46,939 bases of DNA, from the NCBI GenBank assembly GCA_015680685.1, contig MNCI01002987.1:2289-49227 (forward strand), in the 5' to 3' direction. Position 1 is the first letter of the stretch, and every line of letters begins with the position of its first letter. The notes under the pieces are model-generated. The model was not told the origin of the DNA. It saw only the letters and a program-made list of their open reading frames with translations, and searched no databases. Position numbers and translations under genes: made by a program. This document shows positions 23,481 to 34,150 of the stretch, piece by piece. Source of the stretch: Gnetum montanum (Eukaryota > Streptophyta > Gnetopsida > Gnetales > Gnetaceae).

Positions 23481-23706
23481 TCTCCAACATCTTCACATCA
23501 TCTAAGGAATTATATTTGTCAATTTTGTCCTAGTATTTAGTTTTGTTGTCTTGAACACCAAAATTTATAATCCTTGTAAAATCGTACACTCTAGGCACTT
23601 TCTTTTATTACATAGTTTGTGTTTTTATTTTGTATGTTAGTAATCCCATACCCTTCCAAATTTTGTAAAGAACATGAGGATGAGTTTTCATTCAATCGTG
23701 GGCATA
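23481..23706 (+). other. Spacer between extra ORF and 3' LTR of Element 1
   Basis: Non-coding, AT-rich. A polypurine tract is expected next to the 3' LTR, but only a weak purine-rich word (AGAACATGAGGATGAG near 23670) is present, about 25 bases from the LTR. Confidence 0.45.
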
Positions 23707-24595
23707 TGATGAAGCATCTTGGTTGGATATGTCGATGGGATGTCATTGACATGACCTTGTTGATGAGATGCAATTAACGTGATCCCATTGATGGGGCTCC
23801 CTATTTTTCCTATAAATACATGCTCACCAACCAAATTTATGGAATAAGTCTCATAGTTGTAGCCAAGCTCTAGTAGTTTTTTCACTTGAAAGTTAGAATA
23901 TTGTTCTAAGTGCCCACAATAGAAGTTAAAGAGTTCATGAATCTTTATTTGAACACTGTTGTACCTAAGCACTACAATGTGTGTAGTAATAAAGACAAGC
24001 TTTTTGATAAACCTTGAAGCACTTTGAAATAGATTAATTATTTCCTTTATGCATTTAATATTTTAAGCAATCTCCTTTAATGCTTTAAGTAATTAAAGTA
24101 ATTAAGTTAACCTAAATTAAGCTAAATTAAGATAGATTAAATACTGATTAATTAAGCACATAAGTACGACCACTTTGAGCATATGTTTAATGCTTAGTAA
24201 TCCTAGTAACACTTAACATTTGATAATATAGTAGTGTTAAATGTGTTTAGGATGTGTAAAACACATGGGAACAGGTGCTTATGATAGGATTAGTTAAGTG
24301 TTAGCTAGTTATTAGATTACATTAGTAATTAAATATCTTTATTCATTACTCATTATTCTTAGGTGACTTAGAACATAAAATATAAAAAATGATAAAAATC
24401 ATATGCTTTAGTTGCACTTAACCATACCTTTGCATTTCACAAGTGTAATTGGGAAGGCAAAAATTGCTATAGTTAGTGTTACTTTCTAGAGACCAGTGTA
24501 CTTAGAAGGCTATAAGTCCATGAAATTTGACTAGATCATGCATGAACGCTTAGTGATTTGTATGGTTGGGAATAGGGTCTACTTTCCACTCATCA
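23707..24595 (+). repeat. 3' LTR of Element 1
   Basis: It starts TGATGAAGCATCTTGG and ends CACTCATCA. It shares with the 5' LTR the palindrome words, TATAAATA, the polyadenylation word and long runs of identical sequence. It is not followed by a primer site. Instead TAAAT follows, the same five bases as at 11354. Confidence 0.85.
23811..23818 (+). promoter_or_regulatory. LTR TATA box (Element 1, 3')
   Basis: TATAAATA, at the same place in the LTR as in the other family members. Confidence 0.7.
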
Positions 24596-24600
24596 TAAAT
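24596..24600. repeat. Right target-site duplication of Element 1
   Basis: TAAAT, identical to 11354-11358. Confidence 0.8.
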
Positions 24601-24639
24601 GAATACTAATAAAATTAAAATATGAGACAAAAATTAAGC

Positions 24640-25090
24640 TTACTATCTTATATAGTGTTGAATGTTAGATAGTACAAAAGAGGCATGAAAAATAGAACTA
24701 TGTGGTAGAACTATGAATTCTTCAATAGATGGATGTTGAATATTACTAGAAGAGATAAAATATGTAATAAAAACATCAGAGGAAGACTTGGAATAGACTC
24801 TATTTCAAATAAGCTACAAGAATAGTGGGTTAAATGGTTTGGACATGTGCAGAGAAGATTAGACAATTAGCCTATAAGCAATGATTGCTATATCACTGTT
24901 TCAAGAAAGCTACTGAAAGGAAGACCAAAGAAGATATGGAAAAAATGATCAAAGATGATTTGAAGAAACTATAAATAAAAAATAATCTAACTCTTCATAG
25001 AGGCGAATGGTGAAAAAGAACACATGTAGTGGATTCCATTTTGTTGTGACAAGGCTAAGATGATGATGATAATGATGATAAGGTATCCAA
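24640..25090 (+). mobile_element. LINE (L1-like) 3' tail relic
   Basis: The translation is that of the C-terminal end of a plant L1-type ORF2 reverse transcriptase: TILYSVEC, KRHEK, RMLNITRRDKICNKNIRGRL, KWFGHVQRR and GRPKK followed by W. It has in-frame stops and frameshifts. The copy ends in a GATGATGATGATAATGATGAT simple repeat (about 25058-25080), a 3' end form known for such elements. It is 5' truncated. It begins within about 40 bases of the right target-site duplication of Element 1. Confidence 0.75.
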
Positions 25091-26336
25091 CTTAGTGGTG
25101 ATAGTCTTACGATAGAAACCTTAAGTCAAAGGTTTAATTTTAAGATTTTTAATTACTTTCTTGCCTTGTTTCTTGTATCCACTTGTGACTCTTTAATTCA
25201 CAATGCCACATTCACTTCTCTAAGAACCTCATGGATTTTTGAAAGCTTAATTGTTTATTGTTCTTAATTAATCATATATAATAAAAAAATTTAAAATAGA
25301 ATTTTTATTTTGTGCCTAGAAATATAGAATTGATAATTTTAGAATATTAATTTTTCTTACTTTTAAGGTAATTTATTAAATAAAATTTTTAAAAAGGTTT
25401 TTCATTTTTAGTGAATGAAATTTTTAAATATTCACAAAGGATGGTCACCATTGCCTAATTATTATGGTCATGGTCACAAATCATTGGTACTAGGTTCAAT
25501 GCCTAGTAGTAACATTATTCATCGTATTCTATTAAAGTCTATGCCATCTCAATCACTCCAATGGATAAATGTTACTTTGTTGTAGATTGCATATTCTCTA
25601 AATGGAAGATTTTCAAAAGTTAAAACATGTATTTGGAAGTCTATGCCATGTGGAATTGTTGAAATTTTCAAAAGTTAAAACATGTATTTGAAAGTCTATG
25701 TCATGTGGAATTGTTGAAACTTTGCTGTAGTTTCACTTTCTCTAAGCATTTGTATGCAAGATTTTTAAAGTGAACATAGATATGGAAGTCTATTATGCCA
25801 TCCCCCAAAGGGTATTGCTGATAGCTTCTTCTTCTTATTGTAAGTCTATGTTGTCTCCCATGTGAAATTAAAGGTGAATCACTTTAATAATACCTTTGTC
25901 ATAATGTTGTTGTGAGTGGTATCATCAATAACGATAGCAAGGTGACATGCATCCCTTGTACATGGAAAAACATAAAATAACCTTGAAAATTGAAAGTTTG
26001 ACACACCTATAAGTATTTAAAGTTTTAATTATGTTTTCAATAAACAAGAAAAAATTAAAATTAAATGAACAACATTTTTGATAGGAAATAATATTACTGA
26101 TATGATAATTTTATTAAATATCTATCGATAATGGATTGTTATATAATGTCAATTATTAAATATATTAAGGATATCTTTGAAAAGATACAATGAAGTTTTG
26201 GAGATATAAATCTCAAGATTATTCTATAAAAGTTAAAGAAATCTAGAAATTAAATGAGAAATTTCTTACTTATTATGCAAGAAACCACATATATTTATTA
26301 CCATGAAAATTAATAAAACTACATTAGATTGATTGC
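25091..26336. other. AT-rich spacer, no recognised gene
   Basis: No domain is recognised. It holds a 55-base tandem duplication (25609-25718). The 3' LTR of the copia element should lie in its right part but no copy of the 29983-30320 LTR is visible. Confidence 0.5.
25609..25718. repeat. 55-base tandem duplication
   Basis: ATTTTCAAAAGTTAAAACA starts at 25609 and again at 25664. The two 55-base units are nearly identical, ending GGAATTGTTGAA. Confidence 0.8.
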
Positions 26337-27850
26337 ATGGTCACAACACAAGATTGTATACTAAGCAACACAAGATTGTTTTTGAATTTTCCAAGAAACA
26401 ACACCACCAAAAAGATTAAACACATATCCACTAGTAGATTTTCTACTATCAATATCACCACCATAATCTACATCAACAAAGCCATGAAGTCCTTTGGAAT
26501 CATTTTTATAATAGATCCCATAATTTGAAGTACCACAAAGATATTAGAAGACTCAGTTTACCGCAATCCAGTGTTGTTTCCCTAGATTAGACATATACTT
26601 ACTAAGTTTTCCAATAATGTAAGCAATATCAAATCTAGTAGAGACCATTGCATACATTAAACTACCAATACCACTAGCATATGGAATTTTAACCATGAGC
26701 TTTTTTTCTTCAATTTTCTTTGTGCATTGTTCAACTAAAATTTTAATATTAGTTTCACAAGGTGTAGTCATAGGCTTGCAATCATGCATATTAAATCTTT
26801 TAAAAATATTTTCAACATATGTATATTTCCCAAAACAAAGCTTTTTATTAGCCCTATCCCTTTTAATTTTCATGCCCAAATTTTTTTGTGTAGCACCAAT
26901 ATCCTTCATCTCAAATTGAGAAGATAAATGAAGTTTTAATTCCTGAATATCATGTAGGTTATTACTTACTATTAACATGTCATCGACATATAGTAGCAAG
27001 ATAACATATTTTTCACTTGTATTTTTAACATACATACAGGATTCTTAAACACTTCTAACAAAGCTAATATTTATCATGTGATCATTAAATTTTTTATTCC
27101 ACATCCTTGGTGCTTGTTTGAGCCCATATGGTGATTTTAATAATCAACATACCATATGCTCTTTTCCTTTAATTTCATATCCTTTAGGTTGAAGCATAGA
27201 TATTTCTTTCTCAAGATCACCACTGAGGAATGTTGTTTTCACATCCATTTGTTCAAGTTCAAGATGATAAATAGCTATGATAGCCAACAATGATCTTATG
27301 GATGTTAATTTTACTATTTAAGAGAAGATTTCATCATAATCAATCTCCTTTCTCTGAGAAAATCCTTTAGCTACAAGTTGTGCTTTGTATTCATTGCCAA
27401 ATTTTATTTTGTACATCCATTTATTTCCAATGGGTTTTCTCTCTGATGTAAGCTCACTTAATTCCTAAGTTTTATTTTTGTGAATTGATGAATTGATGAA
27501 ATTTTAGCATCCATTGCATGTTTCCACTTTGCATTTTTCATAGACAAACATGCTTCATCATATATTGATGGCTCATTATTTTCATTAAATAGGACATATT
27601 CTTCTAAATGAAAAGGTAATTTTCATATATGTTTTGAACATCTTAAATGATCCTGTTCACTTTGTTATTCACTTAAAGTATATTCTCCCTATTCATGTGG
27701 TGTATCTTCATCTATCATGCTATCACCATCCTATTCACTAGGGGTAATATTTCAAGATGAGGAAGGATGACCCTTAGAAATTTCATTATTAATTTCAACA
27801 AGAACATACATAGGAGTTACATCATTTCAAGGAGTTTTACTATTTGAAAA
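26337..27850 (-). pseudogene. copia reverse transcriptase and RNase H relic
   Basis: On the minus strand RT starts near 27650 with a KWKHAMDAK block (canonical W..AM..E), then [10 protein letters not shown]-like, QMDVKTTFLSGDLEKEI-like and KQAPRMW-like blocks spread over three frames. An open stretch at 27035-26553 has LLLYVDDMLIVSNN, where YVDD is the catalytic motif, then LGMKIKRDR. RNase H (26553 to about 26340) shows GLHGFVDVDYGGDIDSRK and STSGYVF. It breaks off before the usual C-terminal AEYMA motif. Confidence 0.85.
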
Positions 27851-28760
27851 TTCCTCCTTCATAGATCCATATTTTTCTCTAAAGATGATATCTCAACTAT
27901 AAATAACCCTTTTAGTTTATTAGTTATACAACTTATAGGATTTGACATCATGTCCATAACCAAGAAAAATAGATTTGATAAACGTAGAGTCTAATTTGGA
28001 CCTATTAGATTTTGGAACATTTACATAGGCTTCACAAGTAGTAATCTTCAAATAGTTTAAATTAATGGGCCTACCACTCCAAACTTCCTTTGGAATTTTT
28101 CCATCAAGAGCTAATGAAGGAGATCTATTAATAAGATAACATGTCATCATTACTACTTCATCCTATAAATGCTTGTCAAGATTAGATTCACTAAGCATAC
28201 AGTTGGCACATTTCATCAATGTTCATTTGAAGTGCTCTACTACTCCATTTTGTTTAGGAGTCCCTAGAATAGTCTTTTTACCTTTAAATTCCTTGCTCTT
28301 TATAAAAAACATTAAATTCATTTAAGCAAAAATCACCACCATTGTTAGTTCTTTTAAGAATTTTTATTTTCTTTCCTGAATAATTCTCAACAAGAGCTTT
28401 GAATTCTATGAATTTTTCAAATGCTTCAAACTTATGTTTTAATAAATAGACCTAGCTCTTTCTACAATAATCATCAATTAAAGAAACATAAAAGAACTTG
28501 TTTTAACTTGTTCACATACATCACTATGTATTAGTTCTAATATTTGATGAGATTTAGCATTACTTCTTTGAAAACTGTGATGCCTCTATTTACCATGTAG
28601 ACAATGATGATAGAAATTTAAGGCATCTTTTGAAAGCTTAAATTTACCTTCTTGTAAAGTTACTTAAGTCCTTTTTCACCAAGATGTCCCATTCTTTTAT
28701 GGCACATATCAATACTTGAATTTCAATCAATAGCTAAAATTCACTTAATGTCTACTTTAA
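27851..28760 (-). pseudogene. copia integrase relic
   Basis: The zinc-binding region is visible as CHKRMGHLGEKGLK and a later HH-Cys segment near 28590-28720. The core shows LIDDYCRKS (first Asp), RTNNGGDF (second Asp changed to Asn) and KQNGVVEH (Glu retained). Then come MMTCYLINRSPS and VWSGRPINLNYLK, and FLGYGHDVKSYKLYN closes the conserved part near 27920. Frameshifts and stops are present. Confidence 0.8.
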
Positions 28761-28881
28761 TGTATTACCTTCTAATTTATACAACTTGCCTACTTTAATT
28801 CTAGAATCCAAAAGATATGAATCATGCAGCATTGAACATTTTCCACCTTTAAAGATAACAGTTAGTCATGCATCATCCAAA

Positions 28882-29200
28882 TCACTTATAGATAAAATAT
28901 TTTTTAGTAAGTTTTGGAACATGAAGTACATTGGGAATCAATTTAACTACTTCATCTTTAAAGGAAATCCTGACCTTTTCATAACCTATAACTTTGTATA
29001 AACCATCATTACCCAATTTTACCATTTTTAGATCAGATGATGTATACTCACTAAACCAATCAACATGTGGAGTGTAGCAATGAGATGTACCTAAGTCCAC
29101 ATACCATGAATATTTATCAGCATTATTAGAAGATGAGATAACATATAAATCTCTCTCTCTTGAGTAGGAGGGGTTAATTACTTTTTGATATATTACTCTA
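28882..29200 (-). pseudogene. copia protease relic
   Basis: MDLGTSHCYTPHVDWFSEY corresponds to the aspartic protease start of copia Pol, where the usual form is LDSGAS or similar. The active site therefore reads DLG instead of DSG. The open part spans 29100-28882 and ends VPNVLHVP-like (IPNVLHVPKLTKKYFI). Inactive by mutation. Confidence 0.75.
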
Positions 29201-29933
29201 TTTTCCCTTTTTCGGAGTAGATTTTACAATCTTTTTTTACATGACCAATGTTACCATAATTCCAACAATTATGTGGCCTCTTTACAAATTTTTGAGGCTT
29301 ATTCTTAAATTGAGGCCTCTTAACAAACTTTGTCTTTACATCATTTTGAGGAGTAGAGGTTTTCCTTCTTGCTTTCTTAGACAACAATTAACCAACAATA
29401 TTATTAGAAATAAAGATAGTAGATGTATTACTTATAGCCATCACAATTGTCTTCCATGAATTTGAAAGTGTGCTAAGAAGTGTGGTCCACTGATCTTCCT
29501 CATAAATTTTCACCTCCATAGATTGCAACTGATGGACTAGTGTATTAAATATATTCAAGTGTTATGTAATGGTAGTACCTTCAACCATTTTACAATCATA
29601 CAATTATTTATTCAACAACAACTTATTGGTTAGGGACTTTATTTGATACAAAGTTTGTAATTTATCCCACAAATCTTTTGTAGAAGAAACATTGGAAACA
29701 TTAAGTAATACTAAATCTGAAAGACATAAATGAATTATACTTATCACCTTCAAGTTCAACTTTTCCCACTCTTCATCAAGCATCTTATTTGACTTTACTC
29801 CCAAAATTGCACTATGCTGGTCCTTTTCAACAAGTAGAGCCTCCATCTTGATCTTCCATAATTTAAAGTTGGATGTGTTAAAATTTTTAATTTCAATTTT
29901 CGATAAAGAGTTGATCATGATTTTTCCTGACAA
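29193..29933 (-). pseudogene. copia gag relic
   Basis: The start at 29933 gives MSGKIMINSLSKIEIKNF, then FKLWKIKMEALLVEKDQHSA and STKDLWDKLQTLYQIKS, the copia gag (UBN2-type) pattern. The C-terminal zinc knuckle reads CWNYGNIGHVKKDC, so the second Cys of CX2CX4HX4C is lost. A stop lies near 29604 and the frame is broken between the two parts. Confidence 0.85.
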
Positions 29934-29960
29934 TTACTTAATAAATTAATAGTGGTACAT

Positions 29961-29980
29961 GAAACTTGGCTTTGATACCA
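29961..29980 (-). promoter_or_regulatory. copia primer-binding site (initiator tRNA-Met)
   Basis: The minus strand reads TGGTATCAAAGCCAAGTTTC, differing by two G-to-A transitions from the 20-base complement of initiator tRNA-Met. It starts two bases after the LTR end. Confidence 0.9.
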
Positions 29981-29982
29981 AT

Positions 29983-30320
29983 TGTTATTCCTAGTCACTT
30001 GCATCAATATAATATTAAATTTAAAGAAAACTACAAAAAATATAAAAAAAAAGACATAGAGTTACCCTAGGAAAAACCTTCAAGGTGAAAAACCCTAGTA
30101 GAAAGTTGCCTCTTGGACTATTAGTAGCACAACTTTAGAGGATTGAACCTCAAGGACCATTTTCAAAAAAAGGGATATGACTCTCAAGATTATGCTTTGA
30201 AAGAATGTGGTGCTTTGGATGCTTCCTTTGAGCTCCTTATATATTATCATGGATTCCAAAATTAAAAAGGAGATAAGGTAGTTTATTTTGCTAGAGATAG
30301 GTATGGGACCAAATATAACA
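29983..30320 (-). repeat. copia 5' LTR, 338 bp
   Basis: On the minus strand it starts TGTTATATTTGG (at 30320) and ends GACTAGGAATAACA (at 29983), giving six-base inverted termini TGTTAT/ATAACA. A TATATAAGG promoter word lies at about 30234-30243. Its right edge falls just before the receptor-kinase relic. Confidence 0.75.
30234..30246 (-). promoter_or_regulatory. TATA box of copia LTR
   Basis: The minus strand reads TAATATATAAGGA, inside the 5' LTR about 75-85 bases after its start, a suitable place for the promoter. Confidence 0.5.
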
Positions 30321-30324
30321 TAGA

Positions 30325-31410
30325 TATGAATAAAAATATAATAAGGAAAGGCAGAAATATCTGGAGAAAATCAAGGCAAATTTGCCTTCATACACCTTAC
30401 AAATATCTCCTCCAAGGCAACATAGCTCTCACTTTAAGAAGAGCACTATTCTAAAAATTAAGCTTGGCATTCTAGATGGTCTTTTGTTGCTAGTTGTTGT
30501 AGGCATCTTATTCATTTTTAGAAGAATCAAAAAATATAGAGGAAAAATTCCAAGGATAAGTGAAAAATTCTTAAAAATATCTATGGAAGAACTTCAATGG
30601 TCCACAAACAATTTTAGTGCTTCAAACTTCTTAGGCAAAGGAAGATAGGAAAGGTCTATAGAGGTGTCTTAAGTTCTAAAATGGTTGTTGCCGTAAAATG
30701 TTTCTCATTTGTAAACCATAGTGAAACTAATAAAAGCTTCTAAAAGGAATGTTAAGCATTGGGGAAAGTAAGACATTACAACATTTTAAATATTATTATT
30801 ATGATCTAGTCTAATGAATTAAAAGCCCTAGTAATCCATTTAATGAGTAATGACAATCTTCATTCTCTTCTTCATAACAGAGAAGATGTTTAGTTGGCAT
30901 GTTTAAAATGGCCTATAAGAATTAAAGTACTAATGAATTTAACTAGAGGACTTGCCTATTTACATCATGATTATGATTTTTAGGTGATCCATTGTGACAT
31001 CAAACAAGAGAATGCATTGTTCGATGAAGATATGACTATTAAGATCTATGATTTTGGAATATCTTACCTTATTATTGACCATTTTGATGGTCCAACAACA
31101 TTCTCCTCTCTTGAAGGCTTTGCTAGCTATATTGCTCTAGGTATTCCTTTTTCATTTTCAAACTTCTTTAATTTCCTTTTTTCTTATAATGATAAGTTGC
31201 ATTACTAAGGAATGTATATAGTGTATGGAACCAAGCAAAGCATATTTATTAAAGGTGATGTATATAGCTTCACTATGGTTACTTTGGAAGTCATCATAAT
31301 ATTAAGCCCTATGCATGAAATGTTTTGAAAAGATATCACATTACCATTGTGGATATCCATGACTTTGACAAAGAAAGCTGGTGAAGGAAGAATAGTGATT
31401 AAGTATATTT
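30325..31410 (+). pseudogene. Non-RD LRR receptor-like kinase relic (XA21/FLS2 class)
   Basis: This is the membrane span and kinase part of a plant leucine-rich-repeat receptor kinase. In order I see LPSYTLQISPP (pre-membrane), a hydrophobic span LGILDGLLLLVVVGILFIF, a basic juxtamembrane part, STNNFSASNFLGKGR (glycine loop, then a stop/frameshift), VAVKCF (ATP-binding Lys 30696-30698), GLAYLHHD, IHCDIKQENALFDEDM (HCD in place of HRD, so non-RD), DFGIS (31050-31064), then after an intron YGTKQSIFIKGDVYSF and SPMHEMF. Extracellular repeats and the kinase C-terminus are missing. Frameshifts and stops rule out function. Neighbours are a copia LTR on the left and a gypsy LTR on the right. Confidence 0.85.
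31141..31221 (+). other. Retained kinase intron (81 bp, GT-AG)
   Basis: Joining GCTCTAG at 31140 to TGTATGG at 31222 restores an uninterrupted alignment from YIA to KGDVYSF. The donor is GTATTC and the acceptor ATATAG. An intron after the APE region is known in this receptor-kinase class. Its presence argues for a DNA-level copy, not a retrocopy. Confidence 0.7.
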
Positions 31411-31520
31411 TGTCTAGCTCCAATATTGGATATCCGATATAGGAGCCCTAATATCAAATACCTGATATTCGGCATAAGAAGTGATGTTAGATATCCAATA
31501 TCACAAGATGTGTGTTGGCC

Positions 31521-31528
31521 TATAAATA
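31521..31528 (+). promoter_or_regulatory. LTR TATA box (Element 2, 5')
   Basis: TATAAATA preceded by TTGGCC, as in the LTR at 39704. Confidence 0.7.
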
Positions 31529-31794
31529 TAACACTTGGGTGCATAGTTTGGGGAGTCTTTATCATACTGTAACAAAGCTCTTGTAATTTTTCTTCCCTAA
31601 AGTTAGAATATTTTTCCAAGTGCCTATAGCAATAGTCTTTGAGTGTATGAATCATTATTCAAGCACTATTGTACCTGAGCACAGCAGTGTGTGCAGCAAT
31701 AAAGACGAGCTTTGTAATAAACCTTGTAACACTTTAGCTAGATTAAATATTTTCTTCATACATTCAATATTTTATGCAATTTCCTTTAATGCTT

Positions 31795-31842
31795 NCGATG
31801 CTCAAAGTGGTCATACTTATGTGCTTAATTAATTACTATTTN
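31795..31842. other. Inverted 46-base island between two single Ns
   Basis: Ns at 31795 and 31842 enclose 46 bases whose reverse complement (reading ...GATTAATTAAGCACATAAGT-like) matches the forward sequence of the LTR at about 24142-24186 almost exactly. The flanks are in the normal orientation. Confidence 0.85.
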
Positions 31843-32256
31843 CACATGATGCTTGGTAATCCTAGTAACACTTAACATTTAATAATCCAACAGTGTTATA
31901 TGTGTTCAGGATGTGTACAGAAAGTGGGATTGGATACTTATGTTAGGATTAGTTAGACATTGGTTAGTTAGTTAGATTAAATTGGTAATTAAATTACTTC
32001 ATTTATTTCATCCTTTATTTTTAGCACCCAAAATATAAAACATAAAAATAATAAAAATCATATGCCTCAATTACACTTAACCATACCTTTGCATATCACA
32101 AGTAGAATTGGAAAGACAAAAAATGACTATTAGAGCAAGTTCACTTCTTAGAGGCTAGTGTATCATAGGAAAAAGGGTCCATAGAATTTGATCGAATTGC
32201 ACATAAATGCTTAGTGATTTGTATGGTTGAGTGTAGGGGTATTTTCCACTCATCAT

Positions 32257-32274
32257 TGGTGGCATTGCTAGGGA
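32257..32274 (+). promoter_or_regulatory. Primer-binding site of Element 2
   Basis: TGGTGGCATTGCTAGGGA follows the LTR end by one base. It differs from the tRNA-Asp site TGGCGCCGTTGCCGGGGA at five positions, four of them transitions within CpG. Confidence 0.8.
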
Positions 32275-32409
32275 CTCTTTTTGCTTGAAACATGTGTTAT
32301 CTAGGCATAGTGAAAATCATTAACATCATTAGATGAACCCTATGGTCAAAATCATCCTAAAAATAAATATAATAATTTGAGCACACTGATATCTTATTAT
32401 AATTACAAA

Positions 32410-34150
32410 ATGCCTTCTTCTCATAGGTGTGATGATACTAAACTATCAGTACCTCAAGAATGCAGGGTGGTATATACTCATCTAGATGAGTATGTGCCTA
32501 ACTTCACCTTCATCCTGCATTAGGATGAACAACTATGGTGGTGAGATATGGAGGGTAACATTGTAATGCCTCTAGATCGATCTATGCCCAAGATGCTACT
32601 CCAAACTCTTAGGAGGTTGGGCATCTAGGATCTTCAAGAAGAGTATGTTGTGTATAATTATGACTACTAAGATTACCATCCCACTGAAACACAATGCAGG
32701 AGAGATTGACACTAGAAGAAGCATCATGAGGCTTTGAATGAAAAACAGTTTACCAACCCCTTGTTCCTACTAAACCAAAACAACAACGAGGATCCTCCCT
32801 TTGGGGGTTCTCAACATGAAGATTCTCCATCCCTTGATATTGGTGATAGGGGCTTGAACCTAAATCTGTAGTCCACTATCAACAATCCAAGTTCAGGTAA
32901 AAGAGTCAAGGTAGGGACTCAGGCATCATGATGAAAAAAAAGCTAATGAACATGTTTGTGACAAGAATAGAGGATGTTGGTGGTGGTGGTAGTCCTTCCT
33001 CATCTACATCTTTTTCTTCCTCTTCTAGTCTTAATAGACATTGCAAAAGGAACAACTGTGTTGAAGGTGAATAGCACGAAAATGATAATCATAGAGACTA
33101 CCATGAATGAAGGGGTAGCAAAGGACATCATAGGCATCATTAAATTAATGATGATGATGAGTCTTTACTTGCCACTTTAAGCATGTTGAACATTGTAGAG
33201 GCAATAAAAATTCAAACCATTCATGTCAAAGATAGTTGAATCAAGTGACTTAACATGAATAATATTCCTAGATTTGAGGGGGATATAACTCTGATCTGCA
33301 AACATATCGTCAAGCCTTTTACTATGCATGTGCCTTACAAAATATTGAAAATGATTAGCAAAAAATTAAAGCTATTTCCTATGACACTTATCAAAGAAGC
33401 AAAAAGTTGGTATCGATCTTTGAAGCCAAAATCCATCTATAGGTGGAGTACAATGCTAGAGCTATTTAATGATAAATATCAAATGTACTCTTGAGTGTCT
33501 AATCTGAGAAGGAAAATCCAAGGATGGATGTAAGAAACACATGAACCCTTGGATGCCATCATGGGTAGATACTGTTCTCTCATGCATAGATGTCTTGGCC
33601 ATGCTTATTCTCAGCAAGAACAACTTTGCCACATCATAGATGGACTTAGATCAGGAATGAAAGGAACTCTTGGGGTCTATGCCTAAGGAAGACTATTAGA
33701 ACTTAAAGCCCATTAGATCCAAAGGTTGATAGAGTATGTAGCAAAAGAATAAGAAGAGCTAAGAAAATGGGAAAGTGCTAAGGAATATAATAGATATCCT
33801 TCCATTTGAAAAATGGAGGTCCAATTTTGTGACAATAAGAAGGAGTCACCACTTGATGAGGTGGTGCAATGAAACTTTTTACCAATCCAAAAATCTATAT
33901 TTGGTATATCATCGAAGGTTGATAAATTATGGGACTCTTTAGATGAAAAATTCCAAACTACTTTAAAAATTGAAAAATAATCAAGAGAGCATAGTAGTAA
34001 TTATGACAATAAGAGGCAAAGAGAAGCTGAGTGTGCCGACCAAAGGAGTATGGGCAAAGTTGCTATAGTAGAAGAAGTTGTGGAGACAGAATTAGATGAT
34101 GATGGTGGGTATGAAATATACTAATATGAACATCTTAAAGGATGTTTCCT
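32410..34150 (+). pseudogene. gag relic, Element 2
   Basis: ATG 32410 is followed by PSSHRCDD, VPQECRVVYTHLDEYVPNF and a core near 33240-33500 with NNIPRFEGDITL, KLFPMTLIKEAKSWYRSL and STMLELFNDKYQMYS. Alignment to Elements 1 and 3 is colinear, with many stops and some frameshifts. It would encode the structural protein. Confidence 0.75.

Larger units (their letters stand above)
11359..24595 (+). mobile_element. Element 1: complete decayed Athila/Tat-type Ty3/gypsy retrotransposon
   Basis: A 13.2 kb element: LTR (11359-12258), primer site, gag, protease, RT/RNase H, integrase, long 3' region with an extra ORF, LTR (23707-24595), with TAAAT on both sides. The pol order (RT before integrase) marks Ty3/gypsy. 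The tRNA-Asp-type primer site, the SMEYAFLKNE-like block before RT in Element 2, and the IDDFS catalytic motif followed by LGHGISQEGIEVD all resemble the Athila/Tat superlineage. Every ORF has many stops and some frameshifts, so it cannot move on its own. It is about 4 kb longer than Element 2, mainly because of the extra ORF. Confidence 0.85.
26337..30320 (-). mobile_element. Ty1/copia retrotransposon, 3' LTR not found
   Basis: On the minus strand the order is LTR (30320 to 29983), tRNA-Met primer site, gag, protease, integrase, RT, RNase H, which is the Ty1/copia order. All ORFs carry stops. Homology stops within RNase H near 26337 and no 3' LTR follows, so the element is truncated or its end is too decayed. 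It lies against a receptor-kinase relic on its 5' side. Confidence 0.85.
31411..32255 (+). repeat. 5' LTR of Element 2
   Basis: The start is uncertain (31406-31411, TGTCTAGCTCC). The end CACTCATCA at 32255 is firm because the primer site follows. It contains GATATC-type palindromes (31419-31505), TATAAATA, a CAATAAAG word and the block CTTGGTAATCCTAGTAACACTT. A 46-base segment between two Ns (31796-31841) is inverted relative to all other copies. Confidence 0.75.
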
